Source of the DNA: Conus ventricosus
Taxonomy: Eukaryota > Mollusca > Gastropoda > Neogastropoda > Conidae
DNA length: 64,000 nt
Assembly: GCA_018398815.1 (NCBI GenBank)
Contig: CM031595.1
Coordinates: 138,897,559 to 138,961,558, forward strand
Reading direction: 5' to 3'
Made by a program: the position numbers and the translations under genes
The notes under the pieces: generated by a model
What the model was told of the DNA's origin: nothing
Database searches by the model: none
The model's input: only the letters and a program-made list of their open reading frames with translations
Part shown: piece by piece, positions 36,282-46,602 of the stretch
Numbering within the stretch: the first letter of the stretch is position 1
Layout: every line of letters begins with the position of its first letter

Positions 36282-36389
36282 CAAAGAAGCTACTGACAGG
36301 AGATGCTTTCTTCTCCTCTGTCTTGCCTGTCTTTTTCTCCACTTTCTCTTTGTTGGCAGCTGGCTTCTTGTCTGATTTGTCCTTTTTGT
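36282..36389 (-). CDS. LIG1: DNA ligase I, exon 7 (N-terminal region)
   Basis: Acceptor TTACAG before 36389, donor G|GTGAGT after 36282; length 108, phase 1 in and out. Encodes a Lys-rich stretch (DKKDKSDKKPAANKEKVEKK) followed by KASPVSSFFG. Layout and ending parallel exon 8, suggesting the two exons arose by duplication. Confidence 0.75.
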
Positions 36390-37198
36390 CTGTAACGTAA
36401 TAACAGCTACACTCAGAGTATAGAAATCATTTCTGGGATGCCATTTGCACTGAAGAAAAAACATTTAAATGGCAAACTTTGGACTATTTTCACCAGGCGC
36501 AGTATGTTTTTCCTACAGGACAGAACAAAGGCTTGTAGTCTGCATCACAACAATCCAATTAAAAGCCAAAGTTCCACAGCCTCATGGTCTTACAGTCAGC
36601 GAACTGTTGAGAGATACATAGTGTATAGGGCAAGGCATGGAAGACGGAGACAGCACCAATCCTCTCCTTCCATTACATTAAACTTCAATGATCTAAATAA
36701 GGTATCCATTTACAGCTTAATGGCCAAGGACGGTTTTCAAGATGTTAAAAAAAAACACACACACAACCTGAGCGCTTCAACATCATGACCATCACTTTAT
36801 ATGATATTGGACAGACTAAAGCCATTATGTTCATGAAGGTTTCTTTCACATTATTTTCAAAAACTTCTCCAAATTCTTTCTGCAGATGTCTAACATATAG
36901 CCCCAATTATTGTGCTGGCCAAAAAGCCGAAAGATCTGCGAACAAAGGATCTTGGTCTCAACAAAATTTTGTAGACAGGGGATGCAGAAAAAAAGATATT
37001 TTTTGATTAACAAAAACCAATTTTGTTCATATGTTAACTGTCATGAATCAGCTGAGGCATATATAAAATTTCAGGTTGTTTTGATGAAAAACTGGTTTTT
37101 GTCAACATTCTTTAAGTGCAAAAAGGGTCTGTCCAGCCGACCTGTCGAGAAGGTATCTGGTAAAATATTCATATATCTACCCTTCATTCCGAACGAAT
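36390..37198 (-). other. LIG1 intron 6, right part: nothing further recognised
   Basis: AT-rich intronic sequence without a supported feature. Confidence 0.5.
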
Positions 37199-37843
37199 AA
37201 TAATTCCATATAATAATGATGATGATAATAACAATATCAATGGTCAGATGTTAAGCGCTTTCACCTTGAGAGGGAGCTCAAAGCACTTTAGCATAAATGA
37301 CTACACATTCACACATTTACCAAAAGGAAGAAAACATATTTAAAACACACACACATACACACACACAAATATACACACTCCATTAACTGATTGTTATCGA
37401 TAGGCAGTTTCAAAAAGATCCATTTTCAGGTCAGTTTTCAATGATTCAAGAGAAGGAGAGTGGCAAATGTCGTTTGGTAAACTGTTCGGAGACAGAAAAG
37501 GAAAATTTACCAGATTTAGTTTTTCACTTGAGGAACAAGTAGCCACCATGTACAAGTACATGATTGTCAGTGGCATGGGGACGGATAAATCTGAATCACT
37601 TCTGTCAAATATTGAGGGAAAACATTTGCAATGGAGCAACTTTCTACTAATACCCGCAGGAATTGGTAACCAATTAACAGACAGCAGAAGGGAAGCGATC
37701 TGGTCTGTCTTTTTGGCTCTAAAAATTAATCTTGCATATAAAGTTGCATTCATATCTATAGCCATTTGAATGGAGCTTCTTGTGAACAACCATGTCAAAT
37801 ATGTGCATGCTGAATATGTCAGCACTACACATTTATAAAACAC
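37199..37843 (-). mobile_element. L2/CR1-like LINE 3' end remnant
   Basis: The - strand frame contains VNWLPIPAGISRKLLHCKC and ends SPSLESLKTDLKMDLFETAYR, the C-terminal pattern (HWLPI..RI..K, then WN.LP, F...LK..LF) of many non-LTR elements, in shifted frames. Its 3' tail carries AAAGTGCTTTGAGC...GAAAGCGCTT (about 37250-37290) and ends in an AT/ATG-rich run. Confidence 0.7.
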
Positions 37844-38324
37844 ACAGAGTCACATCATTAAGTTCTTAAAAACAAAAACAAAACAAAAAAAGATTGATCA
37901 TGACATTACACAATTTTCACATCATTGTCCTGTGTTCCCCTTTACTTCATATATGTGAACCTCTATATGACAGCACTTTCCACCCTTGAAATACAAATTT
38001 TAACCTTTATTGTCCTGTATTTCGTGTGACAGAAGTCGCCTACACTACTAAGTTTATATTTGAATTTGCTACCCGAATTGGGGTACCGACTTTAAAAAAT
38101 TGTAAAAAATAAGCTAATGGATAGAAAGACTTCAAATTTTCAGCAAAAATCTATGGAAAGTTGAACTTTGGTTTGCACTTGTTATTTTAGGGGATGTGAA
38201 AATATTTTTATGGCTCAAAATCACAGTACTCTCCTTCAGCGCCCTTCAATTATAAAGTCATATTTCCATTTTGCTTGGCAAATAAAACACTAAAATTAAA
38301 TACTGTCATAATCAAGTACCTTAC

Positions 38325-38406
38325 CTGACTTTTTGGGTTTAGTTTCCTTTTTTGTGTTCTCTTTCTTCTGTTTCTTTTCTGTTTTGATGTCCGGCTTGCT
38401 CTCTTC
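38325..38406 (-). CDS. LIG1: DNA ligase I, exon 6 (N-terminal region)
   Basis: Acceptor GTGTGTGCAG before 38406, donor CAG|GTAAGG after 38325. In phase 0 it reads EESKPDIKTEKKQKKENTKK and ends KKSG, continuing in phase into exon 7; the other frames either stop or break the downstream phase. The link to exon 5 is less certain because exon 5 has two possible donors. Confidence 0.65.
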
Positions 38407-38989
38407 CTGCACACACAATAGTTAACTGTCGATAAAAAAAAAACCACTTAAAAACGAACAAAACTGTGTTAAAAATAAAATAATTTAATCAAATCACACA
38501 ATGATGTACTTCTCCAGTCTGACATCAACATGAATTAACAAGCTCAAAAACACAGGCAGACAAACAGCTCAGTGAAGTTTCTTCCCAACAGAGGCTGCCT
38601 CTCTTTAACAAAAATGCGCTTTTCTCCAACATGTTCATAAATATACCAGGCAAGTTATTTAACTGCCCCGTCCCCTCCCCCCTTCCCAATTCTCTGTCCT
38701 CCATCCCCCTTAACTTTTACCTTTCCCTTCATCTCCCTCTCTTTCATTCTCCCACCTGTCTCCTCCTTCCCCCCTCCAAGCAGCTTTTGTCTCTGTCCTC
38801 CCCAATCCCTATCCTCTCTCTGATAAAAGTTATTTCCCTTGAACCAGCTTCAAATCCACAGCAATGCATAGAAAGATTTTCACATCAGAATGTGACTATA
38901 ACACAAATGATTTGCTGCTATCTGCTCAGTATGGGAACAGGTCACCACGCCAAACTGGGTGAAGATCATGTGAAAACTGTAGACTGACA

Positions 38990-39690
38990 ACCCGTTGAGT
39001 GCCTTTAAGCCGTCAGCTGACGCCGCAGTAAAAATGCTTTCCCAGTGCCTATGGGTCGTCCACTGACGTCATGCATTTTTCTTGAATTTTCATTCGTTAC
39101 TGTTTCTATCAACGGACTCAAATAGAGTGTGCGTAGAAAGCCTTATATGTCTGTAGTCTTAAAATAATACGTAAAAGACCACACGTGAGGGGAAAGACCA
39201 TTTATTCTCATCACTGACTGGATGACCAGCCAGTACTTCGTCTCGCTTGCAAAGATGGCGGCACAACCTTCGACAAGCGCAGCGACCAAATCAACGTATT
39301 TACACAGCTGAGCAGGCTCTGCTAATAATTTCTGACAAAGACAATAATCTTTTATTCAACGACTCACTCGAACATGAAGGTGAGATGATGATAGTGATGG
39401 AATTGCCGACCATATTCGTCAGTTATTGGGTCGGGCTGTGTGACCTCAGTGTGTGTTCAGCTGACTGCGTCGAACGAGCTAGCCTAGTGTGTACTCTGCA
39501 CTGTGTGCCAGTGGCCAGTGACGTGATAGTCAGCGCGAGAGGGGAGCGTGGCCTGCTCGCAGGTAACACGGGCAGAGGGAAAGGTAGGGGAAGAGGAGGA
39601 GTAAAAGAGAGGGTTGAAGTCCAGCAAGGGGGCGTGGTGGGGAGAGGGGGGCATGGTCGTGGACTGACCTGTCTGCTTAGAGTGTGAGCG
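38990..39690 (+). mobile_element. Candidate piggyBac-like remnant, 5' end
   Basis: ACCCGTTGAGTGCCTTTAAG followed by the imperfect palindrome CCGTCAGCTGACGCCG and a second palindrome TGACGTCA (39064-39071) resembles piggyBac-type termini. An ATG at 39255 opens MAAQPSTSAATKSTY, and after a frame change IYTAEQALLIISD, then a Gly/Arg-rich stretch (GRGKGRGRGG) to 39686. This resembles the N-terminus of PGBD-like transposases. No TTAA target site or catalytic domain was found. Confidence 0.4.
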
Positions 39691-39969
39691 TCTTGAGACT
39701 TCTAAACTGTTTTACTTTCATTTACAGGTGTAGTGTGACAATACAAACTTATTTTCAACTTTTTTGCTTTGTGTTCTTGTTTGAATGTGAAGATGTAGTG
39801 GTAAATACATATGTTTTTGATCGTGCAAAAAAATCTATCCAAATCTAAATGCCTAAATACTTTTTTATTATCAAAATTAAAACAAAAGAAGCCCAGATTT
39901 AAAATCTTCATTCAATTTCCTTCAAAAATTATATAGATTTCATTTTTATATCTTTTGTAGTTTCTGAGC

Positions 39970-40039
<70 letters not shown>

Positions 40040-41017
40040 CATTTTTTCTGAAATGTTCAGATTATCAAGCCCATAATTAAAAAAGCAAGAAATACTTCAT
40101 TTTCTGTATTGGTTAATTTTGTTCATGGGGACTCTCTATACCCCCTCTGGGACCCTCTATAGCATCAGTGAAGGAGTCCCTGGGACCCCCTGTCTGTCAG
40201 TACAAATGGTAGCCCTGTTGATACAGCCAAACATAGCTCTGCATACAGTGCATCTGATACAAGGCAAGCTGGCAGTAAAATGCATGAGCCAAGCGATGAC
40301 CCAGATTTACAAAAGCAAAATGGTGACATTCAAAACATGGCCGAAACATAAACAAAAATGATTCAAAACATGAATGATGACCCTTTGGAATTCTATTCTG
40401 GGACTCAGGTGACTGCCCAAATCTGCAGCCAGCCAGAGTCCTGATGAGACTGGCTATTTTCAACAACTGAGGACCAAGCCGCAGCATTTCAACTAGGAGT
40501 TCCCTTTCTGCAACTGCCATTTACTTCCTCTTTAAAACATGCTCAAAGAATGTTACAGTTTTCTTTTTCAATTTAAATCATGGTTGATCAACACTGTCAG
40601 ACGAGTGACAGTAACAGTACAATTAACATGACTGAATGATATGGTGGCCAAGACGAATGGCTGCAACGACAACTCATACCACATTGCATTGTTAACTAAC
40701 CTCCAAACCTCAGGGCGTCAGACCAAATTTCACAATTTGCATGTATTTAAGCCAACAAAATCTTGTCTATGAACCAGAAAGGAAAGAACAATGACCAATT
40801 TTCTAAATACATGTCATCCTGCGCAGGTGGACTTTTCATACTGACCTGACCCAGATTTTCTGAAGGTTATTCCAACAGGCATGTTGAACCAAACGCACAC
40901 TTTGCATGGGTGAATGTGTATGTGTCCATAAAACAGATACTTTGTGTGGGCAAGTATGTCTGTATGAGTGTAAGCACACACTTGGTGCCATGTTTGTGTG
41001 AGTGCCCGTGTGTATTA

Positions 41018-41050
<33 letters not shown>

Positions 41051-41307
41051 GGTTTAAGTGTGTGTATGTGTGCGTGCATGTGCTTGGGCATGCATGCATG
41101 CATGTGTGGTTGTGTGCATCTGTATGCTCATGAGTGCACATGTGCTTATGCACACATCTGTGGGCGTGCTGAGCAGGTGTGTGCAAATAACATCATGTGA
41201 ATGCAATACATTTGAATATCTGTTCAAGGGCACATCATGAATACTTTCATTTTCTGAAAATGACCCAGCCAAAAATTAACATCTGACAAATGCTCAGGTG
41301 TCATTAC
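39691..41307 (-). other. LIG1 intron 5, middle part
   Basis: Holds (GA)n at 39971-40037 and GT-rich interrupted repeats at about 41020-41150. The frame at 40119-40361 has no recognised similarity. Confidence 0.5.
39971..40037. repeat. (GA)n microsatellite
   Basis: Perfect GA run of about 67 bp. Confidence 0.97.
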
Positions 41308-41529
41308 TTGATGAACGAACCTCTGTTGATGAAACCTCCATCGACTCTTCCTCTTCTGGTTCTTTGTCCACTTTTGTATCTTGTTCTGTCGATCCTGTTG
41401 AGGATTTTTCATCTTTATCACTCTCAAGAGACTCTAATTTCTTTTCTTCTTCTGTTGCCATTAGCTTTTTCGCTTCTTCAAGTTCCTTCTTCTTCTTGGA
41501 CAGGTCATCTTTCTTCAAACTTTTCCTTG
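41308..41529 (-). CDS. LIG1: DNA ligase I, exon 5 (N-terminal region)
   Basis: Acceptor TGTGTGCAG before 41529. With the one base left by exon 4 it reads ARKSLKKDDLSKKKKELEEA, KKLMATEEEKKLESLESDKD and on to an acidic end (EPEEEESMEVSSTE). The donor is ambiguous: GAG|GTTCGT (exon end 41321, phase 0, fits exon 6 directly) or CAA|GTAATG (end 41308, better consensus but wrong phase unless exon 6 uses an acceptor four bases in). The long mixed-charge stretch should be helical or disordered. This type of linker is normal for the LIG1 N-terminus. Confidence 0.65.
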
Positions 41530-41799
41530 CTGCACACATGCATTTGGACAGAACTGTGCACAAACACACCTGACAATGAACAAATATTTGAAAATGATTG
41601 AAACAGCGAGCCAAAATACAAATAACATGGCGTATGATACAGAAAAGATTAAAAAAAATTAATATCTTTTTTAGTCATCAGAAACGTTAGGTAATACACA
41701 AAACATTACTCAACAAAAGGCTAATGGGAAGAAGTGGGGAGTTGGCATCGAAATAATGGAAGAATTTTGTATTCTCAGAATGAACATGAGTAATCAAAA

Positions 41800-42330
41800 T
41801 GGTCAAGTATACCGGAACACTTTTTCATAGAACACATAAAATACAAGAAGCAAAACTTAAATGGTTCTAAATTAGGATAATCCACAGAACCATTGCAACA
41901 AATGTATCTCTTAAAAGAATGGGGGTTACCAATGTTGAAAAATGTAGTTTTTGCGAAACAGAAAATGAGACCATTCTCCATTTATTTTGGCAATGTGACA
42001 TCGTTCAAATATTTTGGAAAAGCCTAGAAACCAGCATTAATCAAAAGTGTAAATGTGCTTAAGAGATAAAAGTGGATAAATCAACTGTCTGCTTGCATTT
42101 TCACAAAATCACGAAGCAGATGAGATTTTTTACTTTGTTATCCTGCTCGCCAAGTTCTTCATATACAGTTGTAAAATGAGTAAAAGTCGGTCATCTCTTA
42201 CTCCGTATTTAGAGCAACTCCATTATCGATACAAAATAGAGAAACACTTATCTTATGTCAGCATGGATTATGCCGGTTTTCTTTCTAGGTGGAAATGTTA
42301 TGAACCTCTTAACAATGAAAACAATTGACT
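41800..42330 (+). mobile_element. L1/Tx1-like LINE ORF2 C-terminal remnant
   Basis: The + strand reads RIIHRTIATNVSLKRMGV, then EKCSFCETENETILHLFWQC and DIVQIFWKSL, and after a frame change FYFVILLAKFFIYSCKM and EQLHYRYKIEKHLSYV. This CxxC...ETI.HLFW.C plus ILLAK..IY.C.. pattern closes ORF2 of L1/Tx1-type LINEs. It has a stop codon and frame breaks, and is antisense to LIG1 in intron 4. Confidence 0.75.
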
Positions 42331-42731
42331 CCAGAGAATGTTGCATGTACTATGACCATCTTTGTACTATTCTATATTTTTTCTTTTAGAATTTCACTTT
42401 AAGAATGAAAGGTCAAGTCTACATAGTTTTCATGTGTGTGTGTGTGTGCAACATGATAATCTTATCTTCTTCTACCCTATAGTCTCTGCCGTGCATGTTA
42501 GACATCATAGAAAGCCACATTTCTGTAAAAGCTGTGGTTGTTTGGCGTTAGGTATAACATAGTAACACATCATGTTGGGTTTTTTTCTTTCATGTCTCAC
42601 CTGCTTGTTATTCTCTCTCTCTCTCATGTCGTGTGTGTGTGTTTGTATGCATGGTGTTTATATGGTTTGTTTTTGTATTGTTGGTTGTTCTGTTTCTTTT
42701 TATTTAATGTCTTTCTTTTCCAATCTATGTA

Positions 42732-42944
42732 CATTTTTCCTCTAATTTAAGATTTTACAGAAGAAAGATTTGTAACGAAGTTTCTGGTGCGTTTCTAGAA
42801 GATGTCATTTAAAGAGATGTGTGAAAGGTGGTTTTTTTTTGTTTTGTTTTTTAAATGACTTGTGAGTTGATTTTAACGTGGTGACAGCCCTGATGTGGCC
42901 CTTTGCGGTCGGCTGGGCTATAAGCAACATTATCTTATCTTATC
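42732..42944 (+). mobile_element. 213-bp 3'-end copy of LINE-A
   Basis: ATTTAAGATTTTACAG..GAAAGATTTG through GGTGCGTTTCTAGA to TATCTTATCT aligns with the 3' UTR of the LINE at 9247-9450 (reverse strand). Perfect 14-bp target-site duplications TTCCAATCTATGTA at 42718-42731 and 42945-42958. Confidence 0.93.
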
Positions 42945-42958
42945 TTCCAATCTATGTA

Positions 42959-43865
42959 ATTCATTGGCAGATGATTATGTACTTGTTCATATGAATTTTT
43001 TTTTTTTTAAAGGTCAAGTATAAACATCATGAATGCAAAACTGATAAGTGCATAGCTAACAACATCCACTATCAGATTCACATTTTTAAAAATGGGAGCA
43101 ATTTCTACTCCTAGTATTTGTATGATAACTGTTTTTTATTCACTCCATGCCCAGGTCTGCGTATCTTTCAAATCAACAACACTCCTCTTCCAATGTCTGC
43201 CCTCTTCCAATGTCTGCATATGCAAATCATACATTTCATAATTTATGCTGTTTGGGGAACATACCCTATTGGAAACTAACAAAGCTGCTTTTGCAGTTAC
43301 ACAGAAAATATGCACTTAACACATACAATTTTAAATGTCTTTCCTTTTTATTGATTGTTTGGCAATTTTTCCCCCAAATTGCACTTAACATCTGGTTTAT
43401 TTAGGCTGTGAAAGAAAAATACTCCACGCATGATATCAGAAAGTTCTAAAATTCTAAGTTTGTCTAGAACTCTAAGGAGTCAGTAGTCGAGGGAATGTTA
43501 AGAGAAAAAATTTCGAAGGAATATTATTAGAAAAACATTTGGTTGTCAAGAGTATTGAGCAGGAAGGAGGCAGTGGCAGTAGATTGTTGAGTACACCGAG
43601 ATTCAATTTGTAACTGCAAAAAAAAAAAAAATTGAAACCAAAGTGACTGCTTTTCTTTTTCGAATGTCACTTTACTTCTCAACTTTGCATGACCCAACAT
43701 TAGCCTCCAAATAGTCCAAATAAGGGCACAACCAAGAAGGAACTGGCAGAGGACGTAATAGTATGGATACCTGTCATTTTATTAATCTACATGACAGATA
43801 TATACATACAAACATGCTGCTTTTAAGGGGAAGATCGCGAACTACAGAAATACAATTATACATAC
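42959..43865 (-). other. LIG1 intron 4, part: nothing recognised
   Basis: AT-rich intronic sequence. A short frame at 43147-43404 has no recognised similarity. Confidence 0.5.
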
Positions 43866-44013
43866 CTGTTTTTCGCTTAGGTATGGAGAGTGGAGAGAGT
43901 GCCTTTTCAGGTGTTACTTTGCCCGCTACATCTCGTGACAAATTTCTCATTGGTATGGAGAGTGGAGAGGCTCGCTTGTCAGGAGTTACTTCTCCAGTTA
44001 TACCCCGTCCAAC
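43866..44013 (-). CDS. LIG1: DNA ligase I, exon 4 (N-terminal region)
   Basis: Acceptor TTGTACAG before 44013, donor CAG|GTATGT after 43866; phase 0 in, phase 1 out. Encodes VGRGITGEVTPDKRASPLSI, then PMRNLSRDVAGKVTPEKALS, then PLSIPKRKTG. The module G-x-VTP-(D/E)-K-xx-SPLSIP-(M/K)-(R) occurs twice, about 24 residues apart. Each has minimal TP and SP proline-directed phosphorylation sites, in keeping with the CDK-regulated N-terminus of LIG1 (family knowledge; regulation inferred). Confidence 0.75.
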
Positions 44014-44219
44014 CTGTACAACACAAAACATTAAATGTTAATTTCTTTTTTTACACAAGAAATAATGAATCCATATTTGGCCAAGTATACCCTCTGTGTG
44101 ACTTATCTGTCTCATACTCTTCAGTAATGTTAATCAAATTTATTATCTTTATCAGTGTATGTTACCATGAGAGAAAATCACAGTCCAAAAGGCTTCCAAA
44201 GAAAGCAAGCTAAGGGTGG

Positions 44220-44300
<81 letters not shown>

Positions 44301-44794
44301 CTAAGAAGTAGCAACATTTTCTTTTCTTTTCTTTTCTTTTTTTTCAATCAATGATAAACTTTTCAGCCTTATGTTGAAGATCTGAAAGGATGAGGAACAA
44401 AGAGGGACTGAAGAATGTAATGAAACCAAACTAGGTCAGCAACAAGGGTGCAAGTCAGTTCAGCTCTGACAACCTCCAAGAATTCAGATTTTATTTTTCT
44501 GTGTGCTAAAACTGATCATTAATATAAGAACTTTTCTTGACATTGTTTACCAATACAACACCATACTTCTGCAAGTCTTGTTACAGTTAAATTATCCCAT
44601 GTAATCAAATGTTCCCTGCTTATGACTACACAAACAAGGGAAAGCTGTGAGTGCAAAAAAGAAGGCAGGATAAGTGCGGGTAACCTGAAAAATAACAGTC
44701 CCTATTTAACACAGAACATATGTGTAAGCATACGTATACATATTTCCTTGTCAATGCCTTAGGAACAACCTGGTGTTATTATTTCATTACTCAC
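44014..44794 (-). other. LIG1 intron 3
   Basis: Contains an (AT)n microsatellite at 44220-44295 and otherwise nothing recognised. Confidence 0.65.
44220..44295. repeat. (AT)n microsatellite
   Basis: AT run of about 75 bp with one phase slip, followed by a (TTTTC)n-like stretch. Confidence 0.95.
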
Positions 44795-45143
44795 CTGTTT
44801 GACTGGGGTTGTTGATCTATCCTTCCTTATATCAGCACAGTCTGTTCTGTTGCATTCTTTTGTATCCAGTTTCCTCTTTTTCGTCGATGTTTCTTCATCA
44901 TCGCTTGCCTGAGCCTTAGTTTTTCGACTGCCATGTTCCTTGACAGGGGTCGTCTCCAATTCAAGAGCAGGATTCTCTGGGGAAGGTTCTGCCACAGGTG
45001 ATCCATTTTCTTCTCCTTCATTATCGTCATCACTGTCAATAATTCTGGCTCTTTTGGACCGTGACCTTTTCACTGGTGAATCTGCTTCAGTTTCTTTCCC
45101 TGGATGGGAATTTTTCTGTCGCATGGGACTTTTTGTTGGAGGT
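44795..45143 (-). CDS. LIG1: DNA ligase I, exon 3 (N-terminal region)
   Basis: Acceptor GTTTTCAG before 45143, donor CAG|GTGAGT after 44795; 349 bp. Completes the Lys codon begun in exon 2 and reads PPTKSPMRQKNSHPGKETEA, DSPVKRSRSKRARIIDSDDD, then a Pro/Glu/Ser-rich acidic region, and ends TTPVKQ. The DSPVKR...RARIIDSDDD block matches human LIG1 around its SDSPVKR...ARVLGSEGEE segment in order and spacing from the PCNA box. The basic cluster may serve as nuclear localisation signal; several SP/TP sites are present. This exon is the strongest evidence for the ligase identity beyond the N-terminal box. Confidence 0.85.
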
Positions 45144-45422
45144 CTGAAAACAAAAATCACAAATTACGCCAAAATTCATCATGAAGTAGGGAAAAAAATT
45201 GCATTACTTCTGCATAGCCAAATAATACACTGTATGCAGCAATTTGCCCCACAGTAACCTCATATGACAGAAGTCTTACTTCATCAAGCAATGTAATATT
45301 TTGTTCTTTCTTAGACATTAGAAATTACATTTCTTGTCTGCTAAAATTTTTTCTTCCAACCACCTACTTTTAAAACCTGCTTTTCAACATTCATAAGAAT
45401 TATTACCTATTTAAAATAGCAT

Positions 45423-45482
45423 AAGATAAGATAAGATAATGTTGCTTATAGCCCAGCCGACCGCAAGGGCCATATCAGGGCT
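45423..45482 (-). mobile_element. 60-bp 3'-end copy of LINE-A
   Basis: AAGATAAGATAATGTTGCTT...GGGCCATATCAGGGCT matches the LINE-A 3' end. Perfect 15-bp target-site duplications TATTTAAAATAGCAT at 45408-45422 and 45483-45497. Confidence 0.93.
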
Positions 45483-46008
45483 TATTTAAAATAGCATGGT
45501 TCTTATGTGACCCAGTGATGCTTGGGAGAGGGAGAGAGTGAGAGAGAGAGAGCGCGAAAGAGATGCCACTGGGAGAGTGATTTCCCTTGCATGCGAAGGT
45601 CGCAGCTCAAACAAAACGGCTTCCCGGCATTTGAGTGTTTTGAAAGAATAATACCAGTGAGATGACAGCATTCACTAAATGTTGCTAACCCTTATTCCAC
45701 AAATAGGGGTTTTTTTCCAGGTTTTCCTCAGTTCCTCTTTTGATGTTCAGCACATCCTTCATATGTGACACTGACTGAAGCTTGAGCAGTTCCAATAAAA
45801 AGGCAGGGAGCCGAACCCAAAAGGACTGGACTCGATTTATTTGCCAGAGTGCGGTCCTGTTACACTTATACCAATAATGCCGTCAGTTTCAGTACACAGA
45901 AAAGAAGAAGAAGAAAACAGCCTGTTTAAAAAACAAAAAAACATTAAAGAACATTAAAAAAAAAAAAATCAAAAGGTATCACACGTTTTCTCTGTGAAGA
46001 ATCCTCAC

Positions 46009-46089
46009 TTGATTTCAGCCTTTTTTGGCGAGTCATGACCAGCTGAATCATCTGGCTTAGGTTTCGCTGATGAAGTGGTGAAAAAAGAT
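46009..46089 (-). CDS. LIG1: DNA ligase I, exon 2
   Basis: Acceptor TTTCAG before 46089, donor AA|GTGAGG after 46009; 81 bp. One base completes the Thr codon from exon 1, then SFFTTSSAKPKPDDSAGHDS and PKKAEI, leaving two bases for exon 3. The split of the PCNA-binding box between a tiny first coding exon and this exon fits exactly with the 17-bp exon at 50276-50292. Confidence 0.85.
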
Positions 46090-46602
46090 CTGAAACAAAT
46101 TTTATTTAGCCACTTAAAACATAATTACATGTATAACAATAAAAACAATATGCAATAGTTTCCAATATGACTGAAAAATATCAATGTTGACAATCTTTTT
46201 TAACTTCCCTTTTTTTTAAACTGTAAATCGTTCTTGCTGTAAATGTAGAATTTGGTAATGCATTGGAAGGAAAAAGAAATATTTAAGTACATTAATTTGG
46301 GCAAAACATTAAATGGTAATATCAACATTTGCCCAAAGTACTCTTCTGCACCGAAAAACAGCTTCAAACTTGCATGTGCCCAAGGATATGCAACTGTGAG
46401 AAAGTTCCTTTTCTGTATTCACACACACACAAAAAAAGAGGACACTGGTGTATATCTGGTTATTGCGAATGTTTCTCTCTTTTCAGTGATGTCCTCTTGT
46501 TGATGTACTTTAAGTGAACAGATTGTTCAGTTTCAACATACTAATAATCATGCACAATTTTAAGTCTTTATCATATCACCCATTACACTTATTTCAGAAT
46601 GG

